64,000 nucleotides of DNA. It comes from Alistipes sp. (GTDB lineage: Bacteria; Bacteroidota; Bacteroidia; Bacteroidales; Rikenellaceae). Location of the stretch: NCBI GenBank assembly GCA_017398045.1, contig JAFQHI010000025.1, positions 310,001 to 374,000 of the forward strand, written 5' to 3'. The notes under the pieces were generated by a model. That model did no database searches. It saw only the letters and a list, made by a program, of their open reading frames with translations, and was not told the DNA's origin. The position numbers were made by a program, and so were the translations under genes. Shown here piece after piece: positions 58,505 through 64,000 of this stretch; positions within the stretch are counted from its first letter, which is position 1, and every line of letters begins with the position of its first letter.

Positions 58505-59113
58505 ATGGAATCATTGAATATCTTTATTGAGTCGATTTTTATCGACAACATGGTCTTCGCCTTCTTCTTTGGTATGTGTTCGTACATTGCCGTGTCGAAG
58601 AGCGTTAAGACGGCCCTCGGTCTGGGTGCTGCGGTTACCTTCGTGCTGGTGATGACCGTGCCTCTGAACTATTTGCTTTATAATTATGTGCTGAAAGCCG
58701 ACGCGCTGGTTCAGGGTGTCGATTTGAGCTTCCTCACGTTCATTATCTTCATCGCTACGATTGCCGCCTTCGTGCAGCTCGTGGAGATGATTGTCGAGAA
58801 GTTCTCGCCGACGCTTTACAGCCAGCTGGGTATCTTCCTGCCGCTGATTGCCGTGAACTGCGCCATCATGGGTGCTTCGCTCTTCATGCAGCAGAAGGTC
58901 GATGGCGGTGAGCTGACCTCCGTATGGCAGTCGATTGTCTATGGTCTGGGTTCGGGTCTTGGTTGGTGGTTGGCTATCGTGATGATGGCCGCTATCCGCG
59001 AGAAGACGACCTATTCGCATATTCCGGCTGCACTGAAGGGTCCCGGTATCGCCTTTATCATCACGGGTCTGATGGGTATCGCCTTCATGATTTTCTCGGG
59101 TATTCAGTTCTAA
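58505..59113 (+). CDS. nqrE: Na+-NQR subunit E
   Basis: A 202-residue six-helix membrane subunit, mirror partner of NqrD. Marks: [30 protein letters not shown] (iron-sulphur Cys), [38 protein letters not shown] (second Cys), and [19 protein letters not shown]. It forms part of the electron route from NqrF to NqrC/B. Standard length. Confidence 0.96.
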   Translation: MESLNIFIESIFIDNMVFAFFFGMCSYIAVSKSVKTALGLGAAVTFVLVMTVPLNYLLYNYVLKADALVQGVDLSFLTFIIFIATIAAFVQLVEMIVEKFSPTLYSQLGIFLPLIAVNCAIMGASLFMQQKVDGGELTSVWQSIVYGLGSGLGWWLAIVMMAAIREKTTYSHIPAALKGPGIAFIITGLMGIAFMIFSGIQF

Positions 59114-59134
59114 CCTTTAATAAGAGATAGGAAT

Positions 59135-60397
59135 ATGACACAGACAATTCTTGTTGCAATCGTAGCCTTTCTGGTGGTGACGCTCTTCTTGGTGGCACTG
59201 CTTCTCTTTGCAAAGGCAAAACTGACTACGTCGGGAGCCGTGACGATTGACGTCAACGACGGCTCGCAGATTATCGAGGCCGAGAGTGGTTCGACGCTCC
59301 TGGCTACGTTGGCCGATAATAAGATTTTCCTCCCCTCGGCTTGTGGTGGTGGTGGTGCCTGCGGTATGTGCAAGTGCCAGGTGATGGAGGGTGGCGGTGA
59401 GCTGCTCCCGACCGAGACCGGCTTCATCAACCGCAAGATGGCCAAGGACCACTGGCGTCTGGGTTGCCAGGTGAAGGTGAAGGAGAACATGAAGATTAAG
59501 GTGCCGGAGTCGGTACTGGGTGTGAAGAAGTGGGAGTGTGAGGTGGTTTCGAACCGCAACATTTCGACCTTCCTCAAGGAGTTCGTTGTGAAGCTCCCCG
59601 AGGGCGAGACGCTGAACTTCCGCAGCGGTGGTTACATCCAGATTGACATCCCGCAGTATGACGCTATCAAGTTCTCGGATATGGATATCGACGAGAAGTT
59701 CCGCGCCGATTGGGACCACTTCAAGATGTGGGACCTCGTGACGACGAACCCCGAGCCGACCTTCCGTGCCTACTCGATGGCCAACCACCCCGCAGAGGGC
59801 AACATCATCATGCTCAACATCCGTATCGCTACGCCTCCGTTCGACCGTGTCAATGGTGGCTTTATGAAGGTGAACCCGGGTATCTGCTCGTCGTACATCT
59901 TCTCGCGCAAGCCGGGTGATAAGGTGACCATTTCGGGTCCCTACGGTGAGTTCTTCCTCGATGAGAACCTGCCCGACACGCAGGAGCTGATTTTCATCGG
60001 TGGTGGTGCAGGTATGGCTCCGATGCGTAGCCACCTGATGCACCTCTTCAAGACCGAGAAGACGAAGCGTCCCGTATCGTTCTGGTATGGCGCACGTGCT
60101 TTGAAGGAGGCTCCCTACATGGATGAGTTCAACCAGATTCAGGAGGAGTTCCCCAACTTCAAGATGAACCTGGCACTCGACCGTCCCGACCCCGAGGCCG
60201 ATCAGAAGGGCGTGGCTTACACGGCAGGTTTCGTACACAATGTGCTGTATGAGAACTACCTGAAGAACCACGAGGCTCCCGAGGATTGCATCTACCTCAT
60301 GTGCGGACCCCCGATGATGATTGGTGCCGTGGTGAATATGCTCGATTCGCTCGGCGTACCGCCGGAGAATATCCTGTATGATAACTTCGGATCATAG
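59135..60397 (+). CDS. nqrF: Na+-NQR subunit F (NADH-oxidising)
   Basis: A 420-residue subunit that accepts electrons from NADH. One N-terminal helix (about 4-26), a 2Fe-2S ferredoxin domain with SACGGGGACGMCKC and a later LGCQVKV, then a ferredoxin-reductase-like module: FRAYSMANHPAEGN (FAD), GICSSYIFSRKPGDKVTISGPYGEFF, and NADH site FIGGGAGMAPMRSHLMHL with YLMCGPPMMIGAV. It ends the operon. A nested hairpin element follows within 6 bp of its stop. Confidence 0.97.
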   Translation: MTQTILVAIVAFLVVTLFLVALLLFAKAKLTTSGAVTIDVNDGSQIIEAESGSTLLATLADNKIFLPSACGGGGACGMCKCQVMEGGGELLPTETGFINRKMAKDHWRLGCQVKVKENMKIKVPESVLGVKKWECEVVSNRNISTFLKEFVVKLPEGETLNFRSGGYIQIDIPQYDAIKFSDMDIDEKFRADWDHFKMWDLVTTNPEPTFRAYSMANHPAEGNIIMLNIRIATPPFDRVNGGFMKVNPGICSSYIFSRKPGDKVTISGPYGEFFLDENLPDTQELIFIGGGAGMAPMRSHLMHLFKTEKTKRPVSFWYGARALKEAPYMDEFNQIQEEFPNFKMNLALDRPDPEADQKGVAYTAGFVHNVLYENYLKNHEAPEDCIYLMCGPPMMIGAVVNMLDSLGVPPENILYDNFGS

Positions 60398-60402
60398 TGA
60401 GA

Positions 60403-60528
60403 GCAGAACAGCGCAAATCGCCTAACGGCGTAAGCGCATAAACAAAAAGGATGGATGCGAATTAATTCGTGATCCATCCTTTTTTGTTTGTGTGCGGTAT
60501 CCGAAGGATACATTTGCGCTTGTTCTGC
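60403..60528 (+). terminator. Terminator nested in a larger inverted repeat after nqrF
   Basis: An inner hairpin (AACAAAAAGGATGGAT with ATCCATCCTTTTTTGTT, 60441-60488) is a strong terminator. An outer 16-bp pair, GCAGAACAGCGCAAAT (60403-60418) and its complement with one extra base (60512-60528), encloses it. A small 6-3-6 hairpin GTATCC-GAA-GGATAC (60497-60511) lies in the right arm. Confidence 0.85.
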
Positions 60529-60775
60529 CGAACGCCCCTCGAAGTCACGGCACGAAAGCGAAGCGTGTGCCGTAATTTCGGCTTGTTGCGCTGACGGCCG
60601 GTTTTTATATATAATAAAGGTAGCTAAAGGTTACTAAAGGGCGATAAGGGTGATAAGGGCGGACACGGCGAGGAAGTAAAAAAGCGCAAAGGATTTTCCC
60701 TTTGCGCCTTAATTCCCTTTAGTCGCCTTTAGCAACCTTTTAATTTTGAATTCTAAATTCTAAATTTTGAATTTG
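60529..60775. repeat. Intergenic region with decamer arms, a terminator-like hairpin and AT-rich repeats
   Basis: No gene seen. Decamer units (TAAAGGTAGC type) at 60614-60659 face complementary TTTAGTCGCC-type units at 60711-60741. Between them is a hairpin GCGCAAAGG / CCTTTGCGC (60684-60709). 60741-60775 is the AATTCTAAATT family; it contains the stop codon and last few codons (KFKI) of the HAD gene. Confidence 0.85.
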
Positions 60776-61350
60776 GAACGCAGTTCGCCAATCGTTCCTG
60801 CGATATCCTTGCGGTTGAAGTGGAAGCCCGTGATGCCCTCTTTTTCGGCCGCCTCGACATTCTCGCGTCTATCGTCGATAAAGAGCGTTTCCGTCGGGTC
60901 GAGCTGATAGCGCGAAAGCAGGATGCGGTAAATCTCGGCCTCGGGTTTGCAGACCCCCTCCTCGCACGAAACAACCTCGCCATCGAAATAGCGATAGACG
61001 GGCACTTTGCGCAGGAAGGCGATAAACTCCTTCGACATATTCGAAAGCACATAGAGCCGATAGCCGGCCGCCTTGAGGTCGTGAATCAGCTCTTCGGTGG
61101 GGGCGATGACCTCCTGCTTGTCGATGGCTTGTTGCAGGTAGTCCTCGACCTTTGCGCGGTCGCATTGGTTCAGCTCGCAGAGGTCCTCTTTGACCTCTTC
61201 TATCGAGCGGGTGCCGCGGTCGTACTCGTTCCAAAACCAGGGCATCTGCTCCGAACGTACAAAGCTGAAGAAGCGGATAAAATCCTCCGTGCATTTCTTC
61301 GGGTCGCGCATAAAGACCACGCCACCCAGGTCAAAGACTATGTTTTTCAT
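60760..61350 (-). CDS. HAD family phosphatase (YihX-like)
   Basis: A 196-residue HAD hydrolase. Motif I IVFDLGGVVFMRD (second Asp replaced, as in YihX-type enzymes), motif II VLSNMS, motif III Lys in EEGVCKPEAEIY, motif IV FIDDRRENVEAA. Helical cap at about residues 18-85. Same subfamily as the protein at 22570-23202. The start overlaps the stop of the methyltransferase gene (ATGA). The last four residues (KFKI) are encoded by the AT-rich repeat, so the original C-terminus may have been altered by repeat insertion. Confidence 0.88.
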   Translation of the reverse strand: MKNIVFDLGGVVFMRDPKKCTEDFIRFFSFVRSEQMPWFWNEYDRGTRSIEEVKEDLCELNQCDRAKVEDYLQQAIDKQEVIAPTEELIHDLKAAGYRLYVLSNMSKEFIAFLRKVPVYRYFDGEVVSCEEGVCKPEAEIYRILLSRYQLDPTETLFIDDRRENVEAAEKEGITGFHFNRKDIAGTIGELRSKFKI

Positions 61351-62114
61351 CGTTTTACGGCTGTTAGGAAGAGGTCGAAGGCCCCCTCGGTGTTGTTTGT
61401 CAGGAAATAATCGTCGCGGCTGATGGCTGCGCTCTCCTCGGGGGCGGCAGCGTGGAGTTTACGACGGTTCAGGCGGTTCATTACATCATACGGAAGTTGC
61501 AACATCCAGCGCGGCAGTCGATGTTGCAGGTCGAGGATATCCCAACGCGTGATTTTGCGCACGCTCTCGCGGTTACGCTCGTAGTAGGCCATTACCCGCT
61601 CGTTGCCACCAACGCCCATTAGCTCCACCTCGCCGAAGTGGATGCTGAAGAGGTTTTGCAGCTCGTCGGGCAGATACTCTCTTACGTGCCACGGATTGCG
61701 CGTGAGCGACATCGGGCGGTTGGGCGTTGTCAGAATCACCTTGCCCCCCGGACGCAAGACGCGATGTATTTCGCGCACAAACTCCAAATCCTGCTTGATG
61801 TGTTCGATGACCTGAAACGAAATGACACAATCAAACCGCTCCGACTCGAAGGGGAGGGGAGGAACCGTGGCCTGACGAAACTCCACGTTGTCGGGCAGGG
61901 CCTCACCCGTTTCGGCCATGTATTTGTCGAGGGTGATGAATTGCTTGGCGTGGGGGGCAATCAGCTCGATGCCGTAGCCCGACCCCGTGCCAATCTCCAA
62001 CACATCGCCCTGCACCCGTTTGGCCGCCTCGTAGTAGGCGAGAATCGAACGCTGAAAGACGAAGTTGTCCGTTGCGTCGCGTGAAACGCGCTCGGCAGTC
62101 TGCATGGTAGCCAT
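61347..62114 (-). CDS. Class I SAM-dependent methyltransferase
   Basis: A 255-residue Rossmann-fold methyltransferase. Motif I LEIGTGSGYGIELI (SAM-binding), motif II near FITLDKYM, motif IV DCVISFQVIEHI, and motif V LRPGGKVILTTPN. This is the Methyltransf_11/25 type, and the substrate cannot be named. The C-terminal 100 residues are basic (ESVRKITRWDILDLQHRLPRWMLQLPYDVMNRLNRRK). Start ATG 62114 shares a base with the stop of the CvfB-like gene (TAATG), and its own stop overlaps the HAD gene. Three coupled genes in one operon. ATG 62105 (MQTAERVS) is an alternative start. Confidence 0.85.
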   Translation of the reverse strand: MATMQTAERVSRDATDNFVFQRSILAYYEAAKRVQGDVLEIGTGSGYGIELIAPHAKQFITLDKYMAETGEALPDNVEFRQATVPPLPFESERFDCVISFQVIEHIKQDLEFVREIHRVLRPGGKVILTTPNRPMSLTRNPWHVREYLPDELQNLFSIHFGEVELMGVGGNERVMAYYERNRESVRKITRWDILDLQHRLPRWMLQLPYDVMNRLNRRKLHAAAPEESAAISRDDYFLTNNTEGAFDLFLTAVKR

Positions 62115-62950
62115 TAGCGCACCAATTTAATCCCTACGTCGGTCATCTCCACCTCGCGGCTCTTCAGCAACATACCCACCGAACGCTTGAAGACCTTCTT
62201 GCTCATCTGGGTCATGCGGGCCACCTCCTGCGGGTCGCTGCTGTCGTTTAGCGGGAGGAATCCCCCGTTGGCCGTCAGGAGTTCGCGTAATTGTGCAGCC
62301 GAATCCTGCACCTGACGATAGCCCTGCTGTTGCAGGCTGACATCGATGCGATTATCCTCCGTAATGCGCGTCACGAAGGCCTTCATGCGGTCGCCAATCT
62401 CCACGCGACGGAAGAGTTGGTTGCGGTAAATCATGCCCCAATGGCGGTTGTTGATGATGACACGGAAGCCGATGGGCGACTCCGAGGCGATGAGAATATC
62501 CACCTCGTCGCGCACCGAGACCGAGATGTCTTCGTTGCCGATGAAACTCTTCAGCTTGTTCGATGCAACGCAACGGCCCGTGATGCTGTCCTCGTAGGCA
62601 TAGACCACGTAGCTGTGGTTGGCAAAGATGCCGCCCTGCTGGTTGCGATTCGGCAGAAAGAGGTCCTTGCCGTGCAAACCCCAATCGAGGAATGCACCGT
62701 GTACGGTCTTATCCACCACGCGCAAATAGGCCGCCTCACCGACACGAATCGTGGGCGTTTCGGTGGTAGCGACAAGGCGGTCTTCCGAGTCGTGATAGAC
62801 GAAGACCTCCTTTTCGTCGCCCACCTTGTCCGTGAGCGAAGTGTAGCGGTTCGGGAGCAGTACCTCCTGCCCCTCGTCGTCTTGCAGGTAGAGACCGAAT
62901 TCCGAGATGCGGCTCACCTTGAGTGTATAGTTGCGTCCTGCTTTAAGCAT
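62114..62950 (-). CDS. S1 RNA-binding domain protein, CvfB-like
   Basis: A 278-residue protein of the CvfB/YitL family, with three S1-like OB domains (about residues 1-65, 68-135 and 145-210) and a C-terminal winged helix (about 220-275, AAQLRELLTANGGFLPLNDSSDPQEVARMTQMSKKVFKRSVGMLLKS). The middle S1 unit contains the typical GAFLDWGLHGKDLFLP. Family members bind RNA and affect virulence or stress genes. ATG 62950 (MLKAGRNYTLK) is chosen since a TACCTTTG promoter box lies at 62976-62969 on the same strand, giving a leader of only about 12 nt; a longer frame would start upstream of this promoter. First gene of the operon with a methyltransferase and HAD. Confidence 0.88.
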   Translation of the reverse strand: MLKAGRNYTLKVSRISEFGLYLQDDEGQEVLLPNRYTSLTDKVGDEKEVFVYHDSEDRLVATTETPTIRVGEAAYLRVVDKTVHGAFLDWGLHGKDLFLPNRNQQGGIFANHSYVVYAYEDSITGRCVASNKLKSFIGNEDISVSVRDEVDILIASESPIGFRVIINNRHWGMIYRNQLFRRVEIGDRMKAFVTRITEDNRIDVSLQQQGYRQVQDSAAQLRELLTANGGFLPLNDSSDPQEVARMTQMSKKVFKRSVGMLLKSREVEMTDVGIKLVR

Positions 62951-63100
62951 ACTCTTTGTTCTTTCGGGCAAAGGTAGCCATTTTTTTCGGAAAAACTCCC
63001 TCAAGGGAGTTCTCATTTCGCAAGAAGAGTTGTATCTTTGCATATTCACCCCTTTGCTTGCGTAATAAGGGGTGCTGAACAACCGTTAGTGAGGCAGATC

Positions 63101-64000
63101 ATGCAGGATAAGATTCAGATACTCGGTGCCAGGGTGCATAACCTGAAAAATGTCGATTTGGAGATTCCGCGCCGCCAATTGGTGGTGGTGACCGGACTCT
63201 CGGGGTCGGGCAAGTCGTCGTTGGCATTCGATACGATATATGCCGAGGGTCAGCGTCGCTACATGGAGACCCTGTCAGCCTATGCCCGCCACTTTGTGGG
63301 GTCGATGGAGCGACCCGATGTGGATAAAATCACGGGCCTCAGCCCCGTGGTGGCCATCGAGCAGAAGACCACGAACAAGAATCCCCGCTCCACGGTGGGT
63401 ACCGTGACCGAAATCAACGACTTCCTGCGTCTGTTGTTTGCCCGCGCCTCCCGTGCCTATTCACCCATTACGGGCGAACGGATGGTCCACTACACCGACG
63501 ACCGCATTGCGGAGTTGATTCGCGAGGGTTTTGCGGGGCGCAAGATTGCCCTGATGGCTCCCGTGGTGAAGGGGCGCAAGGGCCACTACCGCGAGTTGTT
63601 CGAATCGCTGGCCAAGAAGGGCTATCTCTATGCCCGCATTGATGGCGAGATACGCGAATTTCAGGCCGGTATGCGCCTCGACCGTTACAAGACCCACACG
63701 ATTGATTTGGTGGTGGACCGCCTGCGTGTTACGGAGGAGGCTCACGACCGCATCATGACCTCGCTGAAGGAGGCGATGCGCCAGGGTAAGGGTACGATGT
63801 CGGTCTATGACTACGGCACGGATGAACAACGCTACTATTCGCGCCATTTGATGTGTCCCTCGACGGGTGTGGCCTTCGAGGACCCGGCCCCGCATACCTT
63901 CTCGTTCAACTCCCCGAAGGGAGCCTGCCCCCACTGTAACGGCTTGGGCGAGGAGGCGGTCTTCGATTTGGAGAAGATGATACCGGACCCCCATCGCTCG
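63101..64000 (+). CDS. uvrA: Excinuclease ABC subunit A, 3' end cut by window
   Basis: The first 300 residues of the damage-recognition ATPase of nucleotide excision repair. Seen: [21 protein letters not shown], Walker [39 protein letters not shown]-loop-like [27 protein letters not shown], and the zinc module. Its first pair is CPSTG instead of the CxxC of E. coli UvrA, while the second is [10 protein letters not shown] recall such one-Cys forms among Bacteroidales UvrA paralogues, so this may be the UvrA2-like copy. ATG 63101 follows a TATCTTTG box at 63033-63040. Divergent from the CvfB-like gene. Confidence 0.95.
   Translation, partial: MQDKIQILGARVHNLKNVDLEIPRRQLVVVTGLSGSGKSSLAFDTIYAEGQRRYMETLSAYARHFVGSMERPDVDKITGLSPVVAIEQKTTNKNPRSTVGTVTEINDFLRLLFARASRAYSPITGERMVHYTDDRIAELIREGFAGRKIALMAPVVKGRKGHYRELFESLAKKGYLYARIDGEIREFQAGMRLDRYKTHTIDLVVDRLRVTEEAHDRIMTSLKEAMRQGKGTMSVYDYGTDEQRYYSRHLMCPSTGVAFEDPAPHTFSFNSPKGACPHCNGLGEEAVFDLEKMIPDPHRS

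Overview
The window reads as ordinary chromosome of a gut Bacteroidales bacterium, most likely Alistipes or a close Rikenellaceae relative. This is inferred from gene content and style, not from a marker-gene search. Pointers are the Bacteroidetes-type promoters (TTG, 19-20 bp, TAnnTTTG), fimbrillin/BACON/DUF5689 lipoproteins, a TonB-dependent receptor, Na+-NQR, a Na+-pumping methylmalonyl-CoA decarboxylase operon, glutamate decarboxylase and an rplM-rpsI-rpsB-tsf block. Codon use is uniformly GC-rich. I see no prophage, transposase, CRISPR array or rRNA.

Layout. 1-10.9 kb: truncated glgB, a PadR/DUF2812 pair, a secreted C10 protease with a fimbrillin-like lipoprotein, manA, ykvA, a small SRP RNA gene (minus strand), mltG, and a DUF4199-GT2-DUF4293 envelope cluster. 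11-12.5 kb: three tandem small membrane-protein genes, each with its own look-alike promoter. 12.5-22 kb: a five-gene surface operon (modular BACON lipoprotein, NUC-type nuclease, EEP nuclease, TonB receptor, DUF5689 lipoprotein) that looks like an extracellular nucleic-acid scavenging system. 22-26 kb: tRNA-Pro, a HAD phosphatase, and an SDR / OYE-like reductase / 5-alpha-reductase operon of the kind that converts bile-acid or steroid 3-oxo-delta4 intermediates. 26-33 kb: gadB, then meaB, mce and mmdA-D-C-B (succinate to propionate with Na+ export). 33-36 kb: ribosomal block. 36-45 kb: addA translationally coupled to an ABC exporter, an HPr-kinase-like protein and an S24/S26 peptidase, with addB divergent. 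45-54 kb: HAD, two M23 peptidases, alaS, gpmI, and a ProX-TcdA-TatD operon. 54-60.4 kb: nqrABCDEF. 60.7-64 kb: a CvfB-like / methyltransferase / HAD operon and the start of uvrA.

How it fits together: two sodium pumps (Mmd and Nqr) suggest a Na+-based energy economy tied to succinate/propionate fermentation. The surface operons suggest feeding on host- or community-derived nucleic acids and proteins, and the reductase trio suggests sterol chemistry.

The intergenic space is unusual. It carries at least three families of short, phased repeats: 10-bp CTAAAGG/CTTAAGG arrays with inverted arms, TTTAGAATT arrays, and a hairpin element flanked by AAGTTGA arrays. They repeatedly sit at stop codons. 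The two hairpin copies (27.5 and 52.4 kb) differ by compensatory base-pair changes, which argues that the fold itself is maintained.
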